From contig CAZCUN010000070.1 in the NCBI GenBank assembly GCA_964502215.1, positions 1-13,806 of the forward strand: a stretch of DNA of 13,806 nucleotides, given 5' to 3'. The notes beneath the pieces were generated by a model. It ran no database searches. It had not been told where the DNA came from and worked only from the letters and a program-made list of their open reading frames with translations. A program made the translations under genes and the position numbers. Shown in pieces: positions 1 to 7,507 of this stretch; position 1 is the stretch's first letter; every line of letters starts with the position of its first letter. Origin of the DNA: JAALLB01 sp964502215. Its GTDB lineage: Bacteria; Pseudomonadota; Alphaproteobacteria; Rhizobiales; Rhizobiaceae.

Positions 1-49
1 TGAACCAATGGGTTAAACAATATTTATCGTAGTTATCTGGGACAGCCCC
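1..49. mobile_element. Terminus of an insertion sequence, cut by the window edge
   Basis: The 19 bases at 31-49 are the exact reverse complement of 13755-13773 (GGGGCTGTCCCAGATAACT read inward). A near-perfect inverted repeat at both extremes of the window, followed inward by unrelated sequence, is what two ends of one IS look like. Read rightward, codons from position 3 give NQWVKQYLS and a TAG at 30-32 that overlaps the repeat, which could be a transposase C-terminus, but the fragment is too short to assign a family. A second frame is also open here, so the coding reading is only tentative. Confidence 0.6.
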
Positions 50-87
50 AAAAATTTTAATGCCCCAAAGCTACCTTTGAGAAGATT

Positions 88-533
88 TCAGTCATTACTG
101 CTAATAAGAGTGAGCTTCCCTATAAAGCCTCTCTGTAAATTTAATGTTGTTCTTGTATACCCATTATCAAATAAATTAGTTTGCAATATTGTATCGTTTA
201 TTTGAAACAATTTGTGACGATTATCGCTGATTTGAATTTGTCGTTCTTTACCATCAGATAATATGCAACAACTCGGATACTTTTCATCTACAACCCTAAC
301 TTGAAAGTCTTTGAATTAATATCAGTTATTGATAATTCTAAACCATTTCCGAGTGATTTTTTGCATCTATTGTTTTCTGAATTACAAATAATTTTCCCAG
401 TTTGAATCTCTCCATTAATGTGAACAAAGGCATATTTATATGCAAGTTTCTTTGTCGTGACTTCTTCTGACAAAGCTAGAGAAATTGAGAATGCTTGTAA
501 GCAAAATATTGCAAAGATTAATCTTGTTAACAT
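88..533 (-). pseudogene. Small exported protein of unknown function, frameshifted
   Basis: The first frame (533 to 288) encodes 81 residues starting with an apparent signal peptide: a short Lys/Arg-poor N-region with Arg4, a hydrophobic core to about residue 20, then the mature chain. It stops at TAG 290-288. The -1 frame is open across the same point and runs from about 315 to TGA at 90-88, adding 74 residues that end ISSND. Restoring one A in the AAA run near 311-313 (S74-K instead of S74-K-T) joins both into one 148-residue protein. The mature part would hold Cys50, Cys57 and a Cys89-Cys90 pair. No slippery heptamer for programmed frameshifting is visible, so this is either a recent pseudogene or a sequencing error. 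I do not recognise the family. The IS terminus lies 38 bases beyond its 3' end. Confidence 0.6.
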
Positions 534-638
534 CAGACTAGTTATAGTGCGAATTAAGTTTTAATTACGGTTTAAAGACTAGATAGTGAACAATATGCAT
601 GTCTGCTACTGGCTAATACCTTCAATTAAGACTTAACC

Positions 639-1064
639 TCACCCCAAAACCCCAGCCAATTTCTCCCCATTCGCCTTAATCACTTCCATATCGCCCATCA
701 CGCCAGCAGGGCCCATGCGTTTGCCTTTGTGTCTTGGGATGACGTGTACATGGTAATGATAAACCTCTTGTCCGCCTGCGTCTTCGTTGAATTGATGAAT
801 GGTTATGCCGTCTGCGTTGAAGGCTTTTAGCGCGGCATTAGCAACTTTTTGAGCGGTCTGGTGAACGTGCGCGATTGTGTCTGGCGTTGCGTCTAACATA
901 TTACGGCAAGGTGTTTTTGGGATAACGAGGCAATGGCCTTCGCCTCTTGGCATAATGTCCATGAAGGCTAACGTGTTTTCATCTTCATAAACCTTGAAAC
1001 ACGGCATGTCGCCACGCAGAATTTTGGCAAAGATGTTGTCGTTATCATACTCATGGCTGCTCAT
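639..1064 (-). CDS. HIT (histidine triad) family nucleotide hydrolase
   Basis: A 141-residue protein of usual length for the HIT superfamily, cytoplasmic proteins that bind purine nucleotides and hydrolyse nucleotide phosphoramidates or related bonds. The N-terminal part has the family pattern IFAKILRGDMPCFKVYEDE, followed by AFMDIMP and GHCLVIPK. The signature His103-Tyr-His105-Val-His107-Val-Ile lies near the C-terminus, with the middle His as the expected nucleophile. The ATG at 1064-1062 shares one base with the TAA of the upstream FemAB-like gene (TAATG), so the two are probably translationally coupled. It is the last gene of the leftward operon that begins at 2993. The true substrate cannot be told from sequence. 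Confidence 0.93.
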   Translation of the reverse strand: MSSHEYDNDNIFAKILRGDMPCFKVYEDENTLAFMDIMPRGEGHCLVIPKTPCRNMLDATPDTIAHVHQTAQKVANAALKAFNADGITIHQFNEDAGGQEVYHYHVHVIPRHKGKRMGPAGVMGDMEVIKANGEKLAGVLG

Positions 1065-2227
1065 TATTTGTTTTCCTTCTTAAAAGGTGCGTGTTCGCTC
1101 AAGATTTCATTATGTCTATCAACTTCGCGGCGTTCATGCACGAGATAATCTGCAACCGCATCACGAAGGCCAGGATGGGTAATCCAATGGGCTGAATGCG
1201 TGGTAACCGGCACATAGCCGCGCGCCAGTTTGTGAGAGCCTTGCGCACCAGCTTCAACGCGGGCAAGACCATGCACAATCGCATAATCAATCGCCTGATA
1301 ATAGCAGACCTCAAAATGCAGGCAGGGATGATCTTCAATGCAGCCCCAATGACGGCCATAAAGGCAATCATCGCCAATAAAATTGATTGCACCCGCAACA
1401 TATTCGCCATCGCGCTTTGCCATGATTAAAAGTGTGCGGTCAGACATCATTTCACCAATCAGCGTAAAGAACTCGCGCGTCAAATAAGGCTGCCCCCATT
1501 TGCGCATGCCTGTGTCTGTATAAAAGGCAAAAAAGCGATCCCAAATACGCTCCGTAATTTCATCACCTTTGAGAAGATCAATGGTAATGCCATTCTCTTC
1601 AAGTGCGACACGACGTTCTTTCTTGATGTTCTTACGTTTGCGAGAAGAAAGTTTCGTGAGAAAATCAGCGAATGTTTTATAACTTTCATTCAACCAATGA
1701 AACTGCTGATCCTTGCGTTGTAGGTAATTTTGCTCGCCCGCAAAAGCCCATTCATCCTGTTCCATGAAAGTAATATGCGCTGAAGAAACCTGCATGCGTT
1801 CGCAAAGTTGTTGCAACCCCTGCGCAAGGGCTGTCATACGAATGTCGCGGCCTTCGCAATCAGGAACCAGAAAACGAGGCCCGCTTGCAGGTGTAAACGG
1901 AACCGAGCATTGTAGCTTGGGGTAATAATTACCACCAGCGCGCTCAAACGCATCTGCCCAGCCATGATCAAAAACATATTCGCCTTGGCTGTGGTTTTTT
2001 AAATAACAAACCAGCGCACCCAGCATTTCTCCCTTATTGTCTTCCAAGATCAGATGTTGCCCTAACCAGCCTGTCTTTGAAGTGGCAGATTGAGACTTCT
2101 CAAGTGCATATAGAAATTCATAGCTAACAAACGGATTAAACGCACCGCTTGATTGCAATGCGTTCCACTGTGCAGGATTAATATCTTGCAGACTATTTAT
2201 AATTCTGATTTGAAACTGATCGCTCAT
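1064..2227 (-). CDS. FemAB-like / GNAT-fold acyltransferase (DUF482 family)
   Basis: A 387-residue protein matching the DUF482 (FemAB_like) family, which has tandem GNAT folds and is often annotated as GNAT N-acetyltransferase or peptidoglycan-biosynthesis related. Recognisable parts are the basic stretch SSRKRKNIKKERR near residues 193-205, the GAINFIGDDCLYGRHWG segment, the EVCYYQAIDYAI helix, and the strongly conserved GAQGSHKLARGY segment near residues 328-339. No signal peptide or membrane segment is seen. It follows the GDPD gene after 31 bases and overlaps the HIT gene by one base, which fits one transcription unit. The acceptor and donor substrates are unknown, and a role in the cell wall is only inferred from the name-giving FemAB family. 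Confidence 0.88.
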   Translation of the reverse strand: MSDQFQIRIINSLQDINPAQWNALQSSGAFNPFVSYEFLYALEKSQSATSKTGWLGQHLILEDNKGEMLGALVCYLKNHSQGEYVFDHGWADAFERAGGNYYPKLQCSVPFTPASGPRFLVPDCEGRDIRMTALAQGLQQLCERMQVSSAHITFMEQDEWAFAGEQNYLQRKDQQFHWLNESYKTFADFLTKLSSRKRKNIKKERRVALEENGITIDLLKGDEITERIWDRFFAFYTDTGMRKWGQPYLTREFFTLIGEMMSDRTLLIMAKRDGEYVAGAINFIGDDCLYGRHWGCIEDHPCLHFEVCYYQAIDYAIVHGLARVEAGAQGSHKLARGYVPVTTHSAHWITHPGLRDAVADYLVHERREVDRHNEILSEHAPFKKENK

Positions 2228-2258
2228 GAAGGGATAGATTGGTTCTCTTCACCAAGGT

Positions 2259-2993
2259 TCAAGGCTTGAACCCTTCAAATGTTACCTGATCTGCAAATTT
2301 GTCGCTATAAGCCTTGTCTTCTGGGCTTCGAACTGTCCAACTGATAACCTCGCGTCCAGTTTGTTTAAACTCACGAACAAAGCGCGTGTCTAATTCTTTT
2401 ACATAATAAGAAATGAAATCAATGTTGCACTCTTCTGCAATTTTCATATGTGTTTCGTATGACTTATCATCGCCCTCTGCGGTGAGACCAAGTGCAAGGT
2501 GAGGCGCTATTTGTCTTGCCTCATATAAGAGGTGATGATCAAATGACATTATACATGCCTTGCCTTTATAAGATGAAAGTACTTCAGCTATTTGAGCAAC
2601 AAAGCCTTCATCTTGTCCTTCTTTGCCTTTCATCTCAATGATTAATCCCACTTTCCCATCAACCAGATTTAGAAATTCTTCCAGTGTTGGAATTGTATCA
2701 TCCGTATCATGGATCGAAATACCAGATAGCGTATTTGTGTCGATGTTGCGTGTATAGCCATTCGCATTTGTTAGTCTGTCTAATTTATAATCATGAAATA
2801 CCATAGGTGTCATTTGTAACGAGGGCTGGATATCAAGTTCGATATTGTAATTGCCGTCCATAGCAGCTTTTGCCGCACTTAGTGTGTTTTCATAAATACC
2901 TTTGCTCACATCATGCAAGCCACGATGCGCGATAGGGCGCTCAATCATCCATTTAAGGTTGTGTTCATGCTTGTTTTTAAAATTCAATGCCAT
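2259..2993 (-). CDS. Glycerophosphodiester phosphodiesterase (GDPD)
   Basis: A 244-residue single-domain GDPD, a TIM-barrel enzyme that cleaves glycerophosphodiesters to glycerol 3-phosphate and an alcohol. The expected residues are in order: His23-Arg-Gly, Glu35-Asn36, the metal ligands Glu52 and Asp54 (IELDIQPS), the general-acid region His67-Asp68, and Glu120 with Lys122 (IIEMKGKEG). There is no signal peptide, so it is likely cytoplasmic like UgpQ rather than GlpQ. The start ATG at 2993 is preceded by GAGG about nine bases upstream. It heads the leftward operon with the FemAB-like and HIT genes and is divergent from eipB, so the two promoters share the 76-base gap 2994-3069. I do not assign ugpQ because no transporter genes are adjacent. 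Confidence 0.93.
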   Translation of the reverse strand: MALNFKNKHEHNLKWMIERPIAHRGLHDVSKGIYENTLSAAKAAMDGNYNIELDIQPSLQMTPMVFHDYKLDRLTNANGYTRNIDTNTLSGISIHDTDDTIPTLEEFLNLVDGKVGLIIEMKGKEGQDEGFVAQIAEVLSSYKGKACIMSFDHHLLYEARQIAPHLALGLTAEGDDKSYETHMKIAEECNIDFISYYVKELDTRFVREFKQTGREVISWTVRSPEDKAYSDKFADQVTFEGFKP

Positions 2994-3069
2994 GGAGTTG
3001 CCTCATGCGTGGTACACGGTATGTTAGAACTTGAGATTCACTTTTAGCATAAGCGGAAATACACGCCAC

Positions 3070-3900
3070 ATGAAAACTTTATCTGTGACACTAACAATAC
3101 TTTTATCCACGACAACCCTAGGCTTTTCGGCAGGCTTTGAAGTTTTACAACCCCATCGTGCTGTATACAATGTAACGCTTGAAAACGCTGAGGGTCGCTC
3201 TGGCATAAAAGGCATGAGTGGGCGCATTGTCTATGAAGTTAAAGGCAATGAATGTGAAGGCATTTCAATCCGCTATCGATTTGTAACAACCATCAATACA
3301 GACCGCGATGCTTTTACCACAGATCAACAAACAGCAACGTATGAAAGCCCTGATGGCAAAGAATTTTCATTTGAGACAAAAAGTTTTGTAAATGATCAAG
3401 CGGATCAGAAAATTTCTGGGAATGCTTCGCTTGGTAATGATGGTGTTACAGTAAAGTTGAAGGGTGAGAATGCGCGTGAACTTGATTTAGGTGATGGCAT
3501 TTTCACAACAACCCATTTGGTTGAGATTTTGACTAATGCAAAAAAAGGCGAACGCTTTTTAGTGCATAATGTCTTTGATGGGTCAGGGGATGCAGATAAA
3601 ATTTTAAACTCTGCTTCTGTTATAGGCACACCAAAAGCTATTGAAGATGCACTAGAAGGTGAAAATCCAAAGATACAAGAGGGCTTAAAAAACAAACAAG
3701 CCTGGCCTGTGACAATGAGCTATTTCAATAAAAAACAAGATAATACAGGCGAAGCGCTGCCAATCTATGAAGCGTCATTTCTCCTTTATAAAGATGGTGT
3801 GACGCGTCAACTCATGATGCGTTATCCAGATTACCAATTAAGAGCATCGCTTGATGAGATAGAATATTACAAAGCAGAAACCTGCAAAATTGATAATTAG
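3070..3900 (+). CDS. eipB: Cell envelope integrity protein EipB (DUF1849)
   Basis: A 276-residue exported protein. I place the start at ATG 3070, not the TTG at 3031, because the chain then opens with a clean signal peptide (MKTLSVTLTILLSTTTLGFS-A). The mature part begins with LQPHRAVYNVTL and AEGRSGIKGMSGRIVYEV, typical of DUF1849. EipB of Brucella is a periplasmic beta-spiral protein needed for envelope integrity and stabilised by one conserved disulfide. Here only two cysteines are present in the mature chain, Cys62 (GNECEG) and Cys272 (AETCKIDN), at the matching N- and C-terminal places, so the disulfide is probably kept. The ArsC-like gene follows 12 bases after the stop, suggesting co-transcription. 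Confidence 0.9.
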   Translation: MKTLSVTLTILLSTTTLGFSAGFEVLQPHRAVYNVTLENAEGRSGIKGMSGRIVYEVKGNECEGISIRYRFVTTINTDRDAFTTDQQTATYESPDGKEFSFETKSFVNDQADQKISGNASLGNDGVTVKLKGENARELDLGDGIFTTTHLVEILTNAKKGERFLVHNVFDGSGDADKILNSASVIGTPKAIEDALEGENPKIQEGLKNKQAWPVTMSYFNKKQDNTGEALPIYEASFLLYKDGVTRQLMMRYPDYQLRASLDEIEYYKAETCKIDN

Positions 3901-3912
3901 GAATTCTCAATC

Positions 3913-4263
3913 ATGCTGACAGTCTACACGCTCAAAAATTGTGACACCTGCAAAAAAGCGATTCAATGGCTGGAAGCCGAAGGCGTGGTATTCAACAATC
4001 ACGATGTGCGAGCCGACGGTTTGAGCGAAGAAATCATCAGCCAAATCGTCAAAACCCTAGGCTATGAAAAAGCCCTAAACCGCCGCTCAACCACTTGGCG
4101 CAATTTAGACGAAGCACAAAAAGCAGATGTGGATAATGCGAAGGCGGTAGCGCTTATTGCAGAGCATGAGACGCTATTGAAGCGGCCTGTGTTTGTGGGT
4201 GGAGATGAGATGGTTGCGGGATTTGGGGATGATGCTAGGGCGCTGGTTTTGAAGGCTGGGTGA
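3913..4263 (+). CDS. ArsC/Spx-family thioredoxin-fold reductase (YffB-like)
   Basis: A 116-residue protein with the compact ArsC/Spx/YffB fold. The N-terminal Cys10-Asp-Thr-Cys13 lies at the glutaredoxin-like active site after strand one, and the family's C-terminal LLKRP segment (Lys90-Arg91-Pro92) precedes VFVGGDEMVAGF. The length and short loop fit the YffB subgroup, which may act as a glutathione-dependent thiol reductase, better than a true arsenate reductase, and no ars genes are nearby. AGGA at 3899-3902, overlapping the eipB stop, serves as the ribosome binding site, so the gene is probably the second of an eipB operon. Substrate unknown. Confidence 0.88.
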   Translation: MLTVYTLKNCDTCKKAIQWLEAEGVVFNNHDVRADGLSEEIISQIVKTLGYEKALNRRSTTWRNLDEAQKADVDNAKAVALIAEHETLLKRPVFVGGDEMVAGFGDDARALVLKAG

Positions 4264-4283
4264 GTGACAATAGTATAAACGAC

Positions 4284-4317
4284 GTGTTTAGATACTTCGC
4301 TTTTTTTAATTAAACAC
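4284..4317. terminator. Possible weak bidirectional terminator between convergent genes
   Basis: GTGTTTA at 4284-4290 is perfectly repeated in inverse at 4311-4317 (TAAACAC), with a 20-base loop that contains a run of seven T. It sits between the convergent ArsC-like and HEPN genes. The stem is short and AT-rich, so this is only a candidate. Confidence 0.25.
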
Positions 4318-4336
4318 TTGATATCAAAATACAAAA

Positions 4337-5017
4337 TTAGTCAGTCAACCAAGCCGGTAACTCGTTAGGCTCGTAAATACCATCTTTTATTTTTTCGAGT
4401 CTTTCTTCATTTACCAATACACCATGATAAAGTCTTTCAAGCGTTACTTTCTCATTGTTAAAGTGATCAACTACTTCATTCATCAAATCGGAGTCCATAA
4501 ATGTAAGACTGATATATTTAAATACATCATGAATTGAAGCAATAGCTTGGTTCATAGCGTTTCTTGTAGCTTCAGCTAAAGGTTCGGCTTTACCTAACTT
4601 AAGTTGATAATCATTATGGGATATACGTCGATTACGCCAATCACGCGCAAACTGAGTATTTTCATGTACGATATTCAAAAGCTCTTCCATCTTTTTGCTT
4701 TTGTCGTCGCAGTCCATGTGTTGTTGAAAAAGGTGCACTGTTAAGTTTGTTTTGCCCAAAGTTTTTGAAGGGTCAGATATCCTACATACGGCTAATACTA
4801 CTGCCTCAAAGAAGTGCATATTTACTCTATAAAAAAAGCTGCCTCCTGCTTTATTCAAGAGCTCAACACGTTCAGAGCCATGTCCAAATAGACTCTCGTA
4901 TTGTTTCCAAGTTAACCAAAGATTGCACCATTCATTTAGACCATGGTAATAAATTGCTCCAAATTCATCGCCTAAAATTTTCTTTTTTTCTTCAAGTTGT
5001 TGATTTTCTGCTGACAC
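4337..5017 (-). CDS. HEPN domain protein, AbiU2-like, putative RNase toxin
   Basis: The protein resembles the AbiU2-type HEPN family: a hydrophobic helix followed by AVCRISDPSKTLGKTNLTV, where the family shows a RxSDP...NLT pattern, and then the HEPN catalytic signature R-N-x4-H as RNRRISH (Arg128, Asn129, His134 counted from GTG 5017). An intact signature suggests a metal-independent RNase, as in abortive-infection and toxin-antitoxin HEPN proteins. Start choice is open: TTG 5035 gives 232 residues, while GTG 5017 (226 residues) has AAAGG ten bases upstream and is preferred. There is no adjacent MNT nucleotidyltransferase or other antitoxin, so it stands alone between the ArsC-like gene and the DUF924 gene. 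The surrounding DNA is more AT-rich than the neighbours, consistent with transfer. Activity is inferred, not shown. Confidence 0.72.
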   Translation of the reverse strand: MSAENQQLEEKKKILGDEFGAIYYHGLNEWCNLWLTWKQYESLFGHGSERVELLNKAGGSFFYRVNMHFFEAVVLAVCRISDPSKTLGKTNLTVHLFQQHMDCDDKSKKMEELLNIVHENTQFARDWRNRRISHNDYQLKLGKAEPLAEATRNAMNQAIASIHDVFKYISLTFMDSDLMNEVVDHFNNEKVTLERLYHGVLVNEERLEKIKDGIYEPNELPAWLTD

Positions 5018-5100
5018 TATCCACAAACCTTTCAATGTTTATACTTATAAAGATAAAATCTTCCCAATTGGGATTAGCTGGCTGTTCACTACACCAAACC

Positions 5101-5637
5101 TCACCCCCGAAACCCACCCCCATCTAAATATGCCTGTTCTTCTGGCGTAGTCTCTCGTCCCAACACTCCATTTCGATGCGGAAAGCGCCCAAAGCGTTCT
5201 ATGATTTCGTGGTGTTCATGAACTGCGTGCAATTCGTTGGTTGGCAATATTTTTGAGATATATTGAACCGATAATATCTGGTTGCTTAAGTTTTCTGAAT
5301 GTTCAAAGGGTAGGTAGAAGAACAAGCGCAGGTCTTTTCGGCATTGGTTGTCGAAACCCTCTGCAATGGCAGCCTTTGCAATCGCTAGCGCCTGTGCGTC
5401 TTGTGCAAATGCCTTTGGGCTATTTCTAAATAGATTGCGTGAAAATTGATCAAGCACAATGATAAGCGCAAGCGTTCCATCTGCTGTTTGTGTCCAGTGA
5501 TCAAGCTTTCCTTCATGGGCAAGGCTATGCGTTTCATAAAATCGATCGTGAATACTTTGATCAATTTCAGGCTTCTTAACCCACCAGCCTTTTTTGCCAA
5601 CACCTGCCCAGAAATCTAAAACGTCTTCTGGTTTCAT
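5101..5637 (-). CDS. DUF924 family protein
   Basis: A 178-residue protein of the DUF924 family, an all-helical TPR-like fold. It begins VLDFWAGVGKKGWW and has the conserved core IIVLDQFSRNLFRNSPKAFAQD, then the FFYLPFEHSE helix and the C-terminal FGRFPHRNGVLGR. No signal or membrane segment is present. Its ATG at 5637-5635 overlaps the dinB stop in an ATGA arrangement, so translation of the two is very likely coupled. The biochemical function of DUF924 is not known, and the repeated association with dinB would be the main hint. The 83 bases between this gene and the HEPN gene start contain nothing I can identify. Confidence 0.88.
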   Translation of the reverse strand: MKPEDVLDFWAGVGKKGWWVKKPEIDQSIHDRFYETHSLAHEGKLDHWTQTADGTLALIIVLDQFSRNLFRNSPKAFAQDAQALAIAKAAIAEGFDNQCRKDLRLFFYLPFEHSENLSNQILSVQYISKILPTNELHAVHEHHEIIERFGRFPHRNGVLGRETTPEEQAYLDGGGFRG

Positions 5638-6929
5638 TTTCTTTCACCTTTAAAATTTATGCCAAATTTAACAGCCTCTGAGCCAAATTTTTCACGAACC
5701 GTATCAATGGCACGTTCTGCATCTGCGCGGCGATTTGCTTCTGGGTCTAACATGTCATCTGGGTCTGCTTGTTCATCCGGTACTAGCGTTGAAACGCCAA
5801 TGCCAAGCAGTCGGAATTTTGTGCCATCTAGCTCAGGTAACAATAGATCTGAACCCGTTCTAAATATCCGATCTTCCAGTTGTGTTGGGTCTGGAATTTG
5901 TCTTGATCGGGTTCGGCTTTTAAAGTCAGAAGTCTTGAGTTTAAGCACCACTGTTTGCCCAGCAATATGTTTGTTTTTGAGCTGAGAAGAAACACCCTCA
6001 GCAAGTTTTCGCAAAATAGGCAAAAGCTGTTCTGAAGTGGACTTGTCATCGCTGAATGTAGTCTCTTTGCTAACAGACTTTGAACCACTACTGGGCTTAA
6101 TCGTACGGCTGTCTTCACCTCTAGAAAGCCTTGCTAAGTGCTGTCCCATAGAACCATATCGACGAATTAAATCTGCCTCTTCCATGTCTTGCACCGTAGC
6201 AAGATCTGTAATCCCATCTTTGGCCAGCATCTTCTGGGTAACTTTACCCACACCCCAAACAATCGAAACAGATTGTTTTCGTAAGAACGCAACAGCTTCC
6301 TCTTCACCAACGATAGAAAACCCACGCGGCTTGTTCATGTCGGAGGCAACTTTGGCTAGAAATTTACAGTAAGAAAGCCCAACAGAAACGCTTAGGTTAA
6401 GTTCATCTTCGATGCGTTTTGCAAGCCTTACCAAAACTTCCGCAGGGCATGCACCATGTAGTTTTTGTGTGCCGTTCATATCCAAAAAAGCTTCATCTAT
6501 GGAAAGCGGTTCAACCATCGGGGTGAGGGTGCGCATCATTTCGCGGATGGTATGCCCAGCCTCAGAATATTTAGACATATGTGGCTTGATGACAATTGCA
6601 TCAGGGCAGGCTTCAAGCGCTTTAAACATCGGCATCGCAGAATGAACACCCCTAATGCGGGCAATATAACAACAGGTTGAAACGACACCCCTTCGCCCAC
6701 CACCGATGATGACAGGTTTATCTGCCAGCGATGGATCATCACGTTTTTCGACAGACGCATAAAACGCATCACAATCAATGTGTGCAATCGCGAGTGTTTT
6801 GAGTTCTTTATGACGAAGTACACGCGGGCTACCACATTTTGTACACCGCCTTGAAATAACATCTGGCGGTTGCCAACTGATGCAATCTCGGCAAAGTCCT
6901 TCGGTGAGTTCTTTGCAGTCTTCGCTCAT
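5634..6929 (-). CDS. dinB: DNA polymerase IV with N-terminal zinc-ribbon-like extension
   Basis: A 431-residue Y-family polymerase for error-prone translesion synthesis. The palm begins AHIDCDAFYASVEKRD. Asp52 and the Asp145-Glu146 pair of SIDEAFLD are the catalytic acidic residues, and Tyr57 takes the steric-gate place. The helix-hairpin-helix region includes VWGVGKVTQKMLAKDGI and the little finger includes QTVVLKLKTSDF. About 45 residues precede the palm and contain Cys13-x2-Cys16 and Cys29-x2-Cys32, a likely zinc ribbon of a kind I associate with Hyphomicrobiales DinB. No obvious C-terminal clamp-binding motif of the QLxLF type is seen. The gene starts one base after the DUF3572 stop (TGAaATG) and overlaps DUF924 by four bases. 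No SOS box was recognised upstream. Confidence 0.95.
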   Translation of the reverse strand: MSEDCKELTEGLCRDCISWQPPDVISRRCTKCGSPRVLRHKELKTLAIAHIDCDAFYASVEKRDDPSLADKPVIIGGGRRGVVSTCCYIARIRGVHSAMPMFKALEACPDAIVIKPHMSKYSEAGHTIREMMRTLTPMVEPLSIDEAFLDMNGTQKLHGACPAEVLVRLAKRIEDELNLSVSVGLSYCKFLAKVASDMNKPRGFSIVGEEEAVAFLRKQSVSIVWGVGKVTQKMLAKDGITDLATVQDMEEADLIRRYGSMGQHLARLSRGEDSRTIKPSSGSKSVSKETTFSDDKSTSEQLLPILRKLAEGVSSQLKNKHIAGQTVVLKLKTSDFKSRTRSRQIPDPTQLEDRIFRTGSDLLLPELDGTKFRLLGIGVSTLVPDEQADPDDMLDPEANRRADAERAIDTVREKFGSEAVKFGINFKGERK

Positions 6930-6930
6930 T

Positions 6931-7218
6931 TCACCAACCGCTATCGCCAGAATTTAAGCTTTGGGGAGAAAACGTATGAAGCGCTTTTTGAATGTCATTG
7001 GGGTCAATGTTTTGGCTGGTGCAAAAAGCAAGCAGTGTGGGTTCATCACCCATAAAGAATTCGAGTACGGCAATCAGAAAGCTTTGTGACCCAGCCGCTT
7101 CACGCATCTCATCAGGTGAGATGCCTGTCAGAGATATAAACCGAGAAATTTGCTCTTCATCGCCTGCAATAAATTGCAAGCCCGAAATGGCAATAGAGGT
7201 CGCTGCGTCTGGTGTCAT
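6931..7218 (-). CDS. DUF3572 family protein
   Basis: A 95-residue acidic helical protein matching DUF3572: an AIAISGLQFIAGDEEQ-like start, FISLTGISPDEMREAAG, then FLIAVLEFFMGDEPTLLAFC and a variable tail. The function of the family is unknown. It is the first gene of the leftward operon with dinB and DUF924, with a single base between its stop and the dinB ATG. It is divergent from divK, with a 289-base control region between. This gene next to divK is a familiar arrangement in Hyphomicrobiales. Confidence 0.9.
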   Translation of the reverse strand: MTPDAATSIAISGLQFIAGDEEQISRFISLTGISPDEMREAAGSQSFLIAVLEFFMGDEPTLLAFCTSQNIDPNDIQKALHTFSPQSLNSGDSGW

Positions 7219-7405
7219 AAAAATACCGTTTTAAACTGGAGAGTTTGTTCAAAGTATAGTCGCAATTTTTTTGACTGAATTCAATCTGTTTGCAGATAAA
7301 CGGGATGAAAATAATGAGCCGTAATTTTATTTCAAACGCAACCAGATATCTGTCGTCACCCTAATCATAATATTAAAGCTCAAAAATAGAGATTTTTTTG
7401 ATTTG

Positions 7406-7422
7406 TTACCAATTCGTCAACC
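7406..7422 (+). promoter_or_regulatory. Degenerate CtrA-like box upstream of divK
   Basis: TTAC, seven bases, TCAA, then CC (7406-7422) resembles the alphaproteobacterial CtrA box TTAA-N7-TTAA with one mismatch in each half. It lies about 86 bases before the divK ATG, in the 289-base gap shared with the DUF3572 operon. CtrA control of divK is known in other alphaproteobacteria, which makes the position plausible, but such a degenerate match could occur by chance. I found no convincing sigma-70 -35/-10 pair in this gap. Confidence 0.25.
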
Positions 7423-7507
7423 TTATTTGTTTATTTTATGGAAATTATTGCACCTATAACATTTTCACAGTTAGTAAATTTTATATGTGTTAGGTGAAAG
7501 GTTTGTG

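Noticed and set aside
295..320. Programmed -1 frameshifting in the small exported-protein gene
   Set aside because: No X-XXY-YYZ slippery heptamer or downstream stem is visible at the junction, so a simple deletion or sequencing error is preferred.
3405..3695. A 96-codon minus-strand frame inside eipB
   Set aside because: Its Ser/Pro/Phe-rich translation is typical of the antisense of a real gene, and eipB is well supported on the plus strand.
3913..4263. A true arsenate reductase gene (arsC)
   Set aside because: The CDTC active site and short length fit the YffB-type subgroup and there are no ars neighbours.
4747..5127. A 126-codon plus-strand frame over the HEPN and DUF924 genes
   Set aside because: It is antisense to two recognisable protein families and has no plausible domain or ribosome binding site.
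6536..6862. A 108-codon minus-strand frame inside dinB
   Set aside because: It is an alternative frame of the same strand as dinB, whose catalytic motifs are intact across this stretch.
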